A stretch of DNA of 64,000 bases from Bacillus sp. AFS041924 (lineage in GTDB: Bacteria > Bacillota > Bacilli > Bacillales > Bacillaceae_G): contig NZ_NULG01000019.1 of assembly GCF_002577195.1 (NCBI RefSeq), forward strand, positions 7,855 through 71,854. The letters are read 5' to 3'. The notes under the pieces are model-generated. The model was given only the letters and a program-made list of their open reading frames with translations. It had not been told where the DNA came from and did not search any database. The translations under genes were made by a program, and so were the position numbers. Below are positions 23,742 to 32,680 of the stretch, piece by piece. How positions within the stretch are numbered: position 1 is the stretch's first letter; every line of letters starts with the position of its first letter.

Positions 23742-23769
23742 AAACCCTAATTATATTTAGGGTTTTTTT
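23742..23769. terminator. Bidirectional terminator between convergent genes
   Basis: A perfect 9-bp stem (23742-23750 with 23757-23765) flanked by A and T runs serves the GNAT gene on the plus strand and the NUDIX gene on the minus strand. Confidence 0.9.
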
Positions 23770-23799
23770 GCTTTAAGTAATGAAGTCAAAAATGGTTAT

Positions 23800-24426
23800 T
23801 CAATTATGTAAGTGTTTTTTTATCATTTCAACAACATTCACAATATAATTACTTTCGTGTGAAACAAACTGATTTTTATCTACGTTTTTTCGAACTGGAA
23901 TTTGTTCATTTGTTTCAGTTACTTGAAAACCTTCAACCTCAATTGTATCTCTTAAACCATGAGCGAATTGATAAAATTGATTAAAATCAGCTTTAACGAT
24001 ACCGGAAACTTCTTCTTTTTGTAGATTGAAATTAGTAAATGGTTTATCGCTTTTTAGTAAGAATACATGACTCAATTCATGATCGATAATTGTTTCTAAA
24101 ATGATTGAATTTTTTATAATGCCAAGAGAGATTACATCATCCATTTTTACTTCAATTCCTAGCTCTTCTTTAACTTCTCTTAATCCATCTTCAACTGTTT
24201 CACTAGATAATAAATGTCCAGCAGCCGTAATATCAAATAAGTTCGGATAATCTTTTTTATGATGACTACGAATTTGAAAATAGATTGAAGCTTTTTCATT
24301 TTCTATACTAAGTAACCAACAATGAAATGTTTCGTGCCATAATCCCTTTTTATGTACTTCACTACGAGATGCCACTCCAATATGTTTACCAGATTCATCA
24401 AAAATTTTAAGTAATTCATCTTGCAT
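23800..24426 (-). CDS. NUDIX hydrolase, isopentenyl-diphosphate isomerase-like
   Basis: A 208-residue protein with a complete Nudix box running from GHLLSSE to REVKEELGI (about residues 70-91), which fits GX5EX7REUXEEXGU. The N-terminal HKKGLWHETFHCWLL resembles the isomerase-like NUDIX subfamily (YfcD type). It should hydrolyse a nucleoside diphosphate derivative or similar; the substrate is unknown. AAGGTGG lies before the start. It is a single gene that converges on the ABC-GNAT unit. Confidence 0.9.
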   Translation of the reverse strand: MQDELLKIFDESGKHIGVASRSEVHKKGLWHETFHCWLLSIENEKASIYFQIRSHHKKDYPNLFDITAAGHLLSSETVEDGLREVKEELGIEVKMDDVISLGIIKNSIILETIIDHELSHVFLLKSDKPFTNFNLQKEEVSGIVKADFNQFYQFAHGLRDTIEVEGFQVTETNEQIPVRKNVDKNQFVSHESNYIVNVVEMIKKHLHN

Positions 24427-24547
24427 TTAATTAACCACCTTGTATTTGATCTATGAACTATGTACATTATTATAAAGATAATTTTAGTAGGATTGAAATG
24501 TTTTTATTCAAAATAGACAATAAGAAGTAATGAAGGGAGAAATTTAA

Positions 24548-25066
24548 TTGATTACGATAAGAACAGAAAATCCACAAGATTACGAAGCTATTAGAGAATT
24601 AAATAATGAAGCTTTCGGTATGGAAAATGAAGCCAATTTAATCGAAGCGATTCGTAATTCTACATATTTTATAAAAGAATTATCATTAGTAGCAGAAACA
24701 AATAAAAAAGAAATTGTTGGACACATATTATTTAGTAAAGTTACGATTGAAACGGTCAATGGTCCGATTGTTTCACTAGCATTAGCTCCAATGGCAGTAA
24801 AGCTTAAGTTTCAAAATAAAGGTATCGGATCATCTCTAGTAAAAGAAGGCTTGCAAGTTAGTGGAAAATTAGGATACACTTCAGTAATTGTTTTAGGTCA
24901 TCCATCTTTTTATCCGAAATTTGGCTTTGTGCCTGCAGTAAGTAAAGGAATAAGACCGCCTTTTAATGTAAGTGATGATGTGTTTATGGTATATGAAGTA
25001 AAAGAACACGCTTTAGAAAATGTTAATGGAATTGTAAAGTACCCAGATGCATTTTCGAATGTATAG
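24548..25066 (+). CDS. GNAT-family N-acetyltransferase (YhbS-like)
   Basis: A 172-residue acetyltransferase. LAPMAVKLKFQNKGIGSSLV (about 79-98) is the acetyl-CoA motif A, and VIVLGHPSFYPKFGFVPA (about 118-135) is the strongly conserved C-terminal signature of YhbS-like enzymes. The start is TTG 24548 with AAGGGAG 7 nt upstream. It is a monocistronic gene next to the NUDIX gene on the opposite strand. Confidence 0.9.
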   Translation: MITIRTENPQDYEAIRELNNEAFGMENEANLIEAIRNSTYFIKELSLVAETNKKEIVGHILFSKVTIETVNGPIVSLALAPMAVKLKFQNKGIGSSLVKEGLQVSGKLGYTSVIVLGHPSFYPKFGFVPAVSKGIRPPFNVSDDVFMVYEVKEHALENVNGIVKYPDAFSNV

Positions 25067-25169
25067 ACAATAATAGGAATTATAGGTAAACGGGATATGG
25101 AGTCGAGTTAATTATTTTCTGAAAAGTTTACATTCATCCATAATTAGGTTAATTTAGTATTATATATTT

Positions 25170-25217
25170 GTGAAAGAGCGTCCAAGTATTGTAAATTTTT
25201 TTTGTGGACACTTTCAC
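25170..25217 (+). promoter_or_regulatory. Long hairpin in the glutamate racemase leader
   Basis: Outer arms GTGAAAG (25170-25176) and CTTTCAC (25211-25217) and inner arms GTCCA (25180-25184) and TGGAC (25205-25209) pair perfectly around a T-rich loop. No T-run follows, so it is not a terminator. It ends 39 nt before the start codon. Confidence 0.55.
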
Positions 25218-25256
25218 AAGTAACTTCATTAAATAAAAATTATTAGGTGAATTGAA

Positions 25257-26030
25257 ATGAGAATAGCTTTTTTTGACTCAGGAATTGGTGGGTTAACTGT
25301 CTTAAATGAGGCACTGAAAAAATTACCAAATGAAGATTTTTTATATTTTGCAGATACTCTTCACGTTCCTTATGGTACTAAGTCGAAGGAAGAAGTAAGT
25401 GCATTTGTAAAAAAATCTGTTGAAATGATTATTAAAGAAGATGTGAAGGCACTAGTGATTGCATGTAATACTGCAACTAGTATTGCAGTAAATGAATTAA
25501 GAAAAATGTATGATTTTCCGATTATCGGTATGGAACCGGCAGTAAAACCAGCAGTTGAAATGAACAGAACAACAGGTAAAAGAGTATTAGTATTTGCTAC
25601 TCCACTAACGTTAAAACAAACAAAATATAATGAGCTTATTTCTAGAGTGGACGACCTTAGTATTGTAGACTCATTGCCTTTACCTGAGCTTGTTCGTTAT
25701 TGCGAGGAATTAAATTTTGATGAAGATTTAATGATTGATTATTTTAAAAGTAAACTTTCATTATTTAATATCGAGCAGTATGGAACAATCGTTTTAGGCT
25801 GTACTCATTACCCATTTTATAAAAACATATTAAAAAAGATTTTACCAAAAGACATTCAAATCGTTGATGGAAGTAATGGTACAGTAAAAAGATTAATTCA
25901 ACTGCTTGGTGAAAAAGACCAATTAAACGAAACTGGTCAAATAAATATTAAATTTATGTGTTCAAACAATGATCAAGACTATATTGAAAAGACACAAAAG
26001 GCATTAAATTATTTACAAAATGAAAGATAA
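25257..26030 (+). CDS. murI: Glutamate racemase, YrpC type
   Basis: A 257-residue enzyme that makes D-glutamate for peptidoglycan. The catalytic cysteines are C70 (IACNTATS) and C182 (LGCTHYPF), and D7 lies in FDSGIGG. The N-terminus FFDSGIGG and the FADTLHVPYG segment resemble B. subtilis YrpC more than RacE, and the location is not the RacE locus, so this is probably the secondary racemase. A chromosomal racE elsewhere would be expected. AGGTGAATTGAA precedes the ATG. Confidence 0.93.
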   Translation: MRIAFFDSGIGGLTVLNEALKKLPNEDFLYFADTLHVPYGTKSKEEVSAFVKKSVEMIIKEDVKALVIACNTATSIAVNELRKMYDFPIIGMEPAVKPAVEMNRTTGKRVLVFATPLTLKQTKYNELISRVDDLSIVDSLPLPELVRYCEELNFDEDLMIDYFKSKLSLFNIEQYGTIVLGCTHYPFYKNILKKILPKDIQIVDGSNGTVKRLIQLLGEKDQLNETGQINIKFMCSNNDQDYIEKTQKALNYLQNER

Positions 26031-26056
26031 GCTTTAATTAGCTTATCTTTTTTTTG
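26023..26056 (+). terminator. Terminator overlapping the racemase stop codon
   Basis: A perfect 10-bp stem (26023-26032 with 26041-26050) followed by T; the TAA stop at 26028-26030 lies within the left arm. Confidence 0.9.
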
Positions 26057-26154
26057 ATAGATTGTTTTTTAAAATACAAGACTACTGTTGATAACTAACG
26101 AATATTTGTTAAAATCTATCTTTTTACTAATTGAAGAGGAGTGAATATGACTAA

Positions 26155-26343
26155 ATGGTAAAAATAAAAGATGTATTAATTTATTTCGGTGTAATGACAA
26201 TGCTGTTTTTTGCTGTTTATTTTATCATTAAATATATAAGGGAAGATGAAATTTATACTAACTTAATGATTGGTTTTTGTGTTGGTCTTGTCCTATTTTT
26301 AGGATCATTACGAATAGGGAAAAATGGAAGAAAGGAAAAGTGA
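26155..26343 (+). CDS. Small two-helix membrane protein of unknown function
   Basis: A 62-residue protein with two hydrophobic helices (about 8-26 and 37-53) and a basic C-terminus (RIGKNGRKEK). The best Shine-Dalgarno, GAGGAG at 26136-26141, is spaced for ATG 26147, which opens a four-codon frame (MTKW, stop) that overlaps this start. The frame itself has a stop codon directly before its ATG. Translation may therefore depend on reinitiation. No family is recognised. Confidence 0.5.
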   Translation: MVKIKDVLIYFGVMTMLFFAVYFIIKYIREDEIYTNLMIGFCVGLVLFLGSLRIGKNGRKEK

Positions 26344-26430
26344 ATTGAATTAGCATATTTTTTTTGCTGTTGAAAAAAGGACTTGTCAATTAATCAACAA
26401 TTTTTTTCAATTTAAAAGAAGCTGTATGAT

Positions 26431-26532
26431 GTTGATTTCGGCTACAGGTTACTCACTTTCCATGGGGCGAGATTCTTGAGCCTTCCTGCATTTCCAATAG
26501 GAGTTGAGAATCCTTTCATCCCAATCATCAAT
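26431..26532 (-). repeat. Interspersed repeat, copy A (internally deleted)
   Basis: The reverse complement of this segment aligns with 28546-28674. Shared blocks are GTTGATTTC at one end, CTACAGG, CTTTCCAT, GGCGAGATTCTTGAGCC and CCAATAGGAGTTGAG. Copy A lacks about 30 bp of the middle. It occupies most of the 26344-26642 gap. Confidence 0.85.
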
Positions 26533-26608
26533 CAATTACAAAGTATCGTCAAATGTTTCGATTAATGTAGGTTTTAACTATTGATAGTTTATATTTCAAC
26601 ATTCTGAT

Positions 26609-26643
26609 AAAAAAGGTGCCCTTTTGTGTAGGCACCATTTTTT
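26609..26643 (-). terminator. Terminator of rqcH
   Basis: On the minus strand a GGTGCC/GGCACC stem (26631-26636 with 26615-26620) is followed by a T-run (A-run 26609-26614 on the plus strand). A-T flanks on both sides make it potentially bidirectional. Confidence 0.85.
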
Positions 26644-28340
26644 TATTTCTTCAATTTTAAAACAAGCTCTTCATCAGGTGTAACATAAACCGTATTGTTT
26701 TGCTCGTATATGACAAAACCAGGTTTGGAACCATTTGGTTTTTTTACGTGGCGAATTTCTGTGTAATCAACTGGGACTGAGCTTGATTGGCGTGCTTTAC
26801 TAAAATATGCAGCGATAATAGCTGCTTCTTTAATGGCAGTTTCACTCGGATTCTTGGCACGAATCACAACATGCGACCCAGGGATATCTTTTGTGTGAAA
26901 CCAAAGTTCGTCTCTACTAGCAAGTTTGTTCGTCAAATAATCATTTTGTTTATTATTTTTACCGACTAATAATTGTTCACCCGTAGAAGAGATGTATTCA
27001 TCTAATGTAACTTTTTGTTTGTTCGACTTTTGTGCTTTTTTCGATTTTTTCTTTCTTATATAACCTGTCTCAGCTAGTTCTTCACGGATTTCTTCTAAAT
27101 CACGTGGGGAGGCGGATTCGATTTGCTGAATAACTGTTTCTAAATAGACATTTTCTTCAGTAGTTAATTTAATTTGTTCTTCGATATGTGCAACTGAATT
27201 TTTAAGCTTAGTATATTTTGTGAAATAAGTTTGTGCATTTTCAGAAGGTGTTTTTAATGGCGATAAAGGAATGACCATTGTGCCACCATTTTCGTCATAA
27301 TAATTAACTACTTCGATTTCTTTCATCCCTTTTTGTAGTGCAAACATATTTGCTGTAAGTAATTCGCCTTGTAACTGAATTTTATCTGCTTTATCAGTAT
27401 CTTCAAGACTTTTTCGTAACTTTTTAATTTTTTTCTTGTTCTTTGTTAGTTCATTTTGTAATAATTTTTCTAAATCTCCGCTTTGTTGCTTCACTCGGTC
27501 GCGCTCGGCTTTACCAAAGTAATAAACATCTAAAAGCTCACTTAAACTAGAGAAAACAGTTTGTTCAGCTTGTAAGTAAGGTAAATTTATGAAATAAAAT
27601 AATTCTCTTGATTCTAATCGGAAAAGTGAAGGGGTCACCTGTTCGAATTGTATTTCATTCATGATTGTTTTAAACGCATCATACATATTTTCTTTACCAT
27701 TATAGACAATTTCACTTGCAAGTAATGGAGAGATTCCAGAAAAATGTTGAACAATCGCTTGCGATGGTGATTCCTCACTTTGGTGGATAATTTGATTAAA
27801 CTCCTCTTTTGAAATGTGAAATGGATCATGTTTTTCTTGTTTAGGAGGAGAAATATAAGTAGCACCGGGTTGTATAATTCGATGACGATTAACAGCCATC
27901 GGTACATGTTTAATACTATCCAAAATTATTTGTCTTTCTTCATCAATTAAAATGATATTACTATGTCTACCCATTAGTTCGATAATCAAAGTTCGATATT
28001 GTTCATCACCAATTTCATTTCGACTACGAACTTTAATGTGAACAATACGTTCATGATCTAGCTGTGTAATGCTTTCAATGAATCCACCGTTTAAATGTTT
28101 TCTTAAAAGCATTGTAAACATTGATGGTTCTGATGGAGTATCATAGTTTTGATTTGTAAAATGGAATCTTGCGTAGCTAGGATGAGCACTTAGGATTAGT
28201 TTGTAATTTGCACCGTTCGCTCTTACGGTAAGGAGTACTTCAAAGTTACTTGGTTGTACAATTTTTGATATTCTACCAGTTGTTAGTTTAGAAGCTATTT
28301 CATTCGTCATAGCTCCTGTAAAAAGTCCGTCAAAAGACAT
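26643..28340 (-). CDS. rqcH: RqcH (YloA), NFACT-family ribosome quality control factor
   Basis: A 565-residue protein related to eukaryotic Rqc2. It has an N-terminal NFACT-N region (from MSFDGLFTGAM), a middle coiled coil (about 290-330 and 370-420), and a C-terminal NFACT-R domain with DELWFHTKDIPGSHVVIR. RqcH recruits tRNA-Ala to stalled 50S subunits and adds alanine tails for degradation; older annotation calls it a fibronectin-binding protein. The ATG at 28340 fits TAGGACGTG better than the GTG at 28349. It is transcribed against yloB. Confidence 0.93.
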   Translation of the reverse strand: MSFDGLFTGAMTNEIASKLTTGRISKIVQPSNFEVLLTVRANGANYKLILSAHPSYARFHFTNQNYDTPSEPSMFTMLLRKHLNGGFIESITQLDHERIVHIKVRSRNEIGDEQYRTLIIELMGRHSNIILIDEERQIILDSIKHVPMAVNRHRIIQPGATYISPPKQEKHDPFHISKEEFNQIIHQSEESPSQAIVQHFSGISPLLASEIVYNGKENMYDAFKTIMNEIQFEQVTPSLFRLESRELFYFINLPYLQAEQTVFSSLSELLDVYYFGKAERDRVKQQSGDLEKLLQNELTKNKKKIKKLRKSLEDTDKADKIQLQGELLTANMFALQKGMKEIEVVNYYDENGGTMVIPLSPLKTPSENAQTYFTKYTKLKNSVAHIEEQIKLTTEENVYLETVIQQIESASPRDLEEIREELAETGYIRKKKSKKAQKSNKQKVTLDEYISSTGEQLLVGKNNKQNDYLTNKLASRDELWFHTKDIPGSHVVIRAKNPSETAIKEAAIIAAYFSKARQSSSVPVDYTEIRHVKKPNGSKPGFVIYEQNNTVYVTPDEELVLKLKK

Positions 28341-28467
28341 ATGTATCACGTCCTACTCTAATAAACATTAAATATTATTTATGTTTTTGTTTTGTATTTT
28401 TAAACTATGCTAAATAGTTTGCTGCTCTTGTAATCAACTCTAATAATCACCCACTTAGAGACTCAGG

Positions 28468-28551
28468 TCAACTTTTCTTATCTAGGCTCATTATTTAATC
28501 AATTTATTAAATAAATTGATTAAAATTTTGAGCTTAGTTAGAGAAGTTGAT
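28468..28551. repeat. Imperfect 84-bp inverted repeat
   Basis: Arms TCAACTTTTCTTATC...GGCTCA and TGAGCTTAGTTAGAGAAGTTGA pair with a few mismatches. A second perfect AT palindrome, TTTAATCAATTTATT with its complement, forms the tip. The right end merges with the interspersed repeat starting at 28546. No coding frame is seen. Confidence 0.55.
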
Positions 28552-28674
28552 TGGAACGGAAGGGTGCTCGACTCCTATGGGAAACGCTGGAAGGCTAAAG
28601 ACCCCGCAGGCGATGCAAAGGAGGCTCAAGAATCTCGCCAAATGGAAAGCGAGCATCCTGTAGTGGAAATCAAC
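28546..28674 (+). repeat. Interspersed repeat, copy B (full length, 129 bp)
   Basis: The element begins GTTGATTGGAAC and ends GTGGAAATCAAC, so it has GTTGATT terminal inverted repeats. Its GC content is well above its surroundings, with blocks such as GACCCCGCAGGCGATG and GAGGCTCAAGAATCTCGCC. It resembles small palindromic repeats I recall from many Bacillaceae intergenic regions. An ORF on the minus strand across it is not a gene. It lies in the 500-bp gap between rqcH and yloB. Confidence 0.85.
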
Positions 28675-28841
28675 GTACTTCTTTTTTAGGTTGGCTCTCT
28701 TTTTGTATTTGTTCTCATTGTTAAGGTTAAAAGCAAGATTTATTTTCATCATTATATCATTTATTTGGACGAGTCTGAATATGCTTTTATGAGAGGTAAG
28801 GGGGACAACTTACCTAATGTTTAATTAGGGGTGAACAAAGT

Positions 28842-31511
28842 ATGAATTTTTATCGGATGAGAGCGGAAGAAGTCGTAGAAGTAACGAATACAAATGTTTC
28901 CTCCGGTTTAACTGATGAGGAGGTAAGAAAAAGGCGAGAAACTTTTGGGGCAAATGAATTAAAGGAGTCAGAGAAAACTTCCAAACTCGTTTTATTTTTA
29001 AATCAGTTTAATGATTTTATGGTCTTTGTATTATTAGGCGCAACAATTATATCAATCTTTTTAAAAGAAGTTGTTGATGCAGTTGCAATTATGGCAATTG
29101 TACTAATTAATGGGATATTAGGATATTTTCAGGAAGCTAAGGCAGAGAAATCATTAGAAGCTTTAAAAGAATTAGCTGCTCCACAAGTAAATGTTTTGCG
29201 AAATGGGCTATTTGTTAAGCTACCATCTAGAGACCTAGTTGTAGGAGATATTATTAAGTTTTCAAGTGGTGATCGGATTGGTGCTGATATTCGCATAATC
29301 GAAGCATCAAGTTTATACATAGAGGAATCAGCGCTAACAGGTGAATCGGTACCAGTTCAGAAAAGATTTGAGTCAATTCAGTCAGATGATATTGGTATTG
29401 GTGATCAAGATAATATGGGCTTTATGGGAACGCTTGTTACGCGTGGGAATGGTAAAGGTGTTGTTGTTTCAACAGGAATGAAAACAGCGATGGGCCAAAT
29501 TGCGAATTTGCTTCAAAATACAGAAACAATCGTTACACCATTACAAAGACGATTAGAACAATTAGGTAAAATATTAATTATTCTTGCATTATTTTTAACA
29601 GCTTTAGTTGTATTTATTGGGGTTTATCAAGGGAATGAATTATATCATATGTTTTTAGCAGGTGTATCATTAGCAGTTGCAGCGATACCAGAAGGCTTGC
29701 CAGCAATTGTTACGGTTGCTTTATCGCTCGGTGTGCAACGGATGATTAAAAAGAAAGCGATTGTACGTAAGCTTCAAGCGGTTGAAACATTAGGTTGTGC
29801 TTCAGTCATTTGTTCAGATAAAACGGGGACAATGACAGAAAATAAAATGACTGTTACAAATATTTGGTCGGGTGGATCGAGTTATGAAGTATCTGGAAAC
29901 GGATATGCAATTAATGGAGAGTTTACTAGTAAAGAACGAACAATCAACCCGACATTAAATAAACAATTATTTCAAACACTTGTATTCGGATCGATTTGTA
30001 GTGATGCTGAGTTAATTCAAAAGAAAAAAGAAATCGTCTTAGATGGGGACCCAACTGAAGGTGCGCTCGTTGTTGCAGGTTATAAAGCAGGGATCGACCG
30101 AGAATATGTAAATTCGAATTTTACTAGAGTACATGAGGTCCCATTTGATAGTACAAGGAAAATGATGACGGTAGTTGTAAAAAATCGTTCAGGTGAGCAG
30201 TTTGTTATTACGAAAGGTGCTCCAGACGTATTACTTTCTAAATGTAAGACAATTTTATGGCATGAAAGAGAAGAGCAATTAAATACGTTTAGACAAAACG
30301 CTGTTGAAAGTATAATTGAAACATATGCAAATAATGCTCTTCGTACGATTGCGATTGCTTTTAAACCATTAAAATCAACAATTATTGATGAAAGAGAGCT
30401 TGAAAATAATTTAACGTTTATAGGATTACAAGGGATGATTGACCCTCCAAGAGCAGAAGTTGCACAAGCTGTTCAAGAATGTAAAGAAGCAGGGATTAAG
30501 ACGATTATGATTACTGGTGATCATAAATTAACTGCTTCTAGTATCGCTAGAAAACTAGGGATATTAAGAGATAATGGTAGAGTAGTAGAAGGAAAAGAAT
30601 TAGATGCACTTTCGATAGAGCAAATTCAGGAATTCGTTGAAGATGCTGCAGTTTTTGCCCGAGTTTCACCTGAACATAAATTAAAAATTGTGAAAGCACT
30701 TCAAGCGAATGGACATATTGTAGCGATGACTGGTGACGGTGTAAATGATGCTCCAGCGATCAAAGCAGCGGATATTGGGATTTCGATGGGGATTACCGGT
30801 ACGGATGTTGCAAAGGAGGCTTCGTCATTAGTTTTACTGGATGATAATTTTGCAACAATCAAGTCTGCAATTAAAGAAGGACGCAATATTTATAGTAATA
30901 TTCGTAAATTTATTCGTTACTTATTAGCTTCAAACGTAGGTGAAATTTTAGTGATGTTGTTTGCGATGTTATTAGCTTTACCATTACCTCTTGTTCCAGT
31001 TCAAATTCTGTGGGTGAATCTTGTAACGGATGGATTACCTGCCATGGCACTAGGCGTGGATTCAGCTGAGGATGATGTAATGAAACGAAGTCCTCGTTCT
31101 CTATCTGAAGGAATTTTTGCAAGAGGTTTAGGATGGAAAATTATTTCAAGAGGGTTTTTAATTGGATTCGTAACACTCTTGGCATTCATTATTTCTTATA
31201 ATCAGCATCCAAATCAATTAGAATATGCACAAACTGTGGCATTTTCGACTTTAGTTTTAGCCCAATTAATTCATGTATTTGATTGTAGAAGTGAACGGTC
31301 TATTTTCCATCGAAATTTGTTTGGAAATTTATATTTAATTGGTGCCGTAATTGTTTCAATGCTATTAATGCTAGTTGTCATTTACTACCCACCTTTACAA
31401 CCTATTTTTAAAACGGTACCTATCGTGCCAAGAGATTGGTTCTTAATAGGAGGTCTATCTTCGATCCCAACGTTTATGCTTGTAGGAGCTTTATTTTCAA
31501 AGAAAAAATAA
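28842..31511 (+). CDS. yloB: P-type Ca2+-transporting ATPase (YloB)
   Basis: An 889-residue P2A-type ATPase. Visible are the actuator TGES motif (about 166-169), the M4 ion site PEGLPAIVT, the phosphorylated aspartate D326 in SDKTGTMTENK, and the hinge TGDGVNDAPAIKAADIG near 630-646. About ten membrane helices are present, four of them after the hinge. YloB of B. subtilis transports calcium and is linked to spore germination and sporulation-stage expression. AGGGGTGAACAAAGT precedes the ATG. It matches the SERCA-like bacterial family in length. Confidence 0.94.
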   Translation: MNFYRMRAEEVVEVTNTNVSSGLTDEEVRKRRETFGANELKESEKTSKLVLFLNQFNDFMVFVLLGATIISIFLKEVVDAVAIMAIVLINGILGYFQEAKAEKSLEALKELAAPQVNVLRNGLFVKLPSRDLVVGDIIKFSSGDRIGADIRIIEASSLYIEESALTGESVPVQKRFESIQSDDIGIGDQDNMGFMGTLVTRGNGKGVVVSTGMKTAMGQIANLLQNTETIVTPLQRRLEQLGKILIILALFLTALVVFIGVYQGNELYHMFLAGVSLAVAAIPEGLPAIVTVALSLGVQRMIKKKAIVRKLQAVETLGCASVICSDKTGTMTENKMTVTNIWSGGSSYEVSGNGYAINGEFTSKERTINPTLNKQLFQTLVFGSICSDAELIQKKKEIVLDGDPTEGALVVAGYKAGIDREYVNSNFTRVHEVPFDSTRKMMTVVVKNRSGEQFVITKGAPDVLLSKCKTILWHEREEQLNTFRQNAVESIIETYANNALRTIAIAFKPLKSTIIDERELENNLTFIGLQGMIDPPRAEVAQAVQECKEAGIKTIMITGDHKLTASSIARKLGILRDNGRVVEGKELDALSIEQIQEFVEDAAVFARVSPEHKLKIVKALQANGHIVAMTGDGVNDAPAIKAADIGISMGITGTDVAKEASSLVLLDDNFATIKSAIKEGRNIYSNIRKFIRYLLASNVGEILVMLFAMLLALPLPLVPVQILWVNLVTDGLPAMALGVDSAEDDVMKRSPRSLSEGIFARGLGWKIISRGFLIGFVTLLAFIISYNQHPNQLEYAQTVAFSTLVLAQLIHVFDCRSERSIFHRNLFGNLYLIGAVIVSMLLMLVVIYYPPLQPIFKTVPIVPRDWFLIGGLSSIPTFMLVGALFSKKK

Positions 31512-31558
31512 TTTACGAACAAAATGGATAACCAAATTAAAATATGTTATAATTCCTT

Positions 31559-31594
31559 AAGGTAGTAGAGGTACGCTCTATTACCTTTTCTCTT
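31559..31594 (+). terminator. Terminator after yloB
   Basis: Arms 31559-31570 and 31577-31588 pair over 12 bp with one G-U and a GTACG-type loop, followed by a T-rich tail. Confidence 0.85.
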
Positions 31595-31656
31595 TTACAT
31601 AATGAATGGAAATTGGTAATAATTAGAGAGAAAATTAGTGTATTGGAAGTGAAACA

Positions 31657-32526
31657 ATGGTTGTAAGTATGACAGGGTATGGTAAAGCCATTTTGTCAAA
31701 TGAACAGTACAAAATACATATTGAAATGAAAGCAGTGAATCATCGATACTTAGAAACAATCGTTCGAATGCCGAGGCAACTATTAGCATATGAAGATGCA
31801 ATTAAGAAAATTGTAGCTGAGTATACTAGCCGAGGTCGAGTAGAGGTTTTTGTTACAATTGAAGGCTTGTTACAACGTACATTACAAATAGATGAAAGCT
31901 TGATTCAACAATATAAAAAAGCAATTGAGAATCTTTCAGGAGAAAATCATAATAAATCCATATATAATCCAATCGATTTATTAAAGCTACCTGAAGTAAC
32001 AACTGTAAGTGAAGTAGAACAAATTAATGATAATTTTGAAGAATTATTATTAACGACTACCAAAAATGCATGTAAACAATTTTTTGATGTTAAGTGCAAA
32101 GAAGGTGGACAACTAAAAAAAGATTTATTAGAAAGATTAACAGCAATTGAAGCATGCAAAAAGCTGATTGCTAAGTATTCTCCACTCGTTTTGATATCAT
32201 ATCGTGAAAAAATTCAATCTAAATTAGCTGAAGTTGAATTAACAGCGGTGGATGAGCAAAGATTATTAACAGAAATTATGCTCTTTGCAGATCGATGCGA
32301 CATCTCTGAAGAATTAGTTCGACTAACTAGCCATTTAGACTTATTTAATGAAACGCTACAATTAAAGGAATCAATTGGGAGAAAATTAGATTTTATTGTT
32401 CAAGAAATGAATCGAGAAGTGAATACGATTGGTTCGAAAGCAAATTCATTAGATATTTCAAAACAAGTTGTTGAAATTAAAAATAATCTTGAAAAAATTA
32501 GAGAGCAAGTTCAAAATATTGAATAA
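31657..32526 (+). CDS. yloC: YicC/YloC-family endoribonuclease
   Basis: A 289-residue protein with the N-terminal signature VSMTGYGKA, the EMKAVNHRYLE motif (about 28-38) and the C-terminal REVNTIGSKANS (about 250-261), all hallmarks of the YicC-like family. These are hexameric RNases with a role in RNA turnover. Many family members sit directly before gmk, as here. In B. subtilis remA lies between; it is missing in this window. Confidence 0.93.
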   Translation: MVVSMTGYGKAILSNEQYKIHIEMKAVNHRYLETIVRMPRQLLAYEDAIKKIVAEYTSRGRVEVFVTIEGLLQRTLQIDESLIQQYKKAIENLSGENHNKSIYNPIDLLKLPEVTTVSEVEQINDNFEELLLTTTKNACKQFFDVKCKEGGQLKKDLLERLTAIEACKKLIAKYSPLVLISYREKIQSKLAEVELTAVDEQRLLTEIMLFADRCDISEELVRLTSHLDLFNETLQLKESIGRKLDFIVQEMNREVNTIGSKANSLDISKQVVEIKNNLEKIREQVQNIE

Positions 32527-32680
32527 TGTAAAAGATTTGTTTATAGTTGCAAAGGTCCGGTAACAATGTGAAATAGAAGACTAATTAATTTTGATTAATT
32601 GACTCTGACACAAAGAATGAATCAATAGATTGACCTTTAATAATTTAAACTGTCTAAGAAGTAGAAGGGTAGGGTCATAA

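Noticed and set aside
28534-28752. 72-codon ORF on the minus strand
   Set aside because: It runs across the interspersed palindromic repeat, has no ribosome binding site support and no recognisable family.
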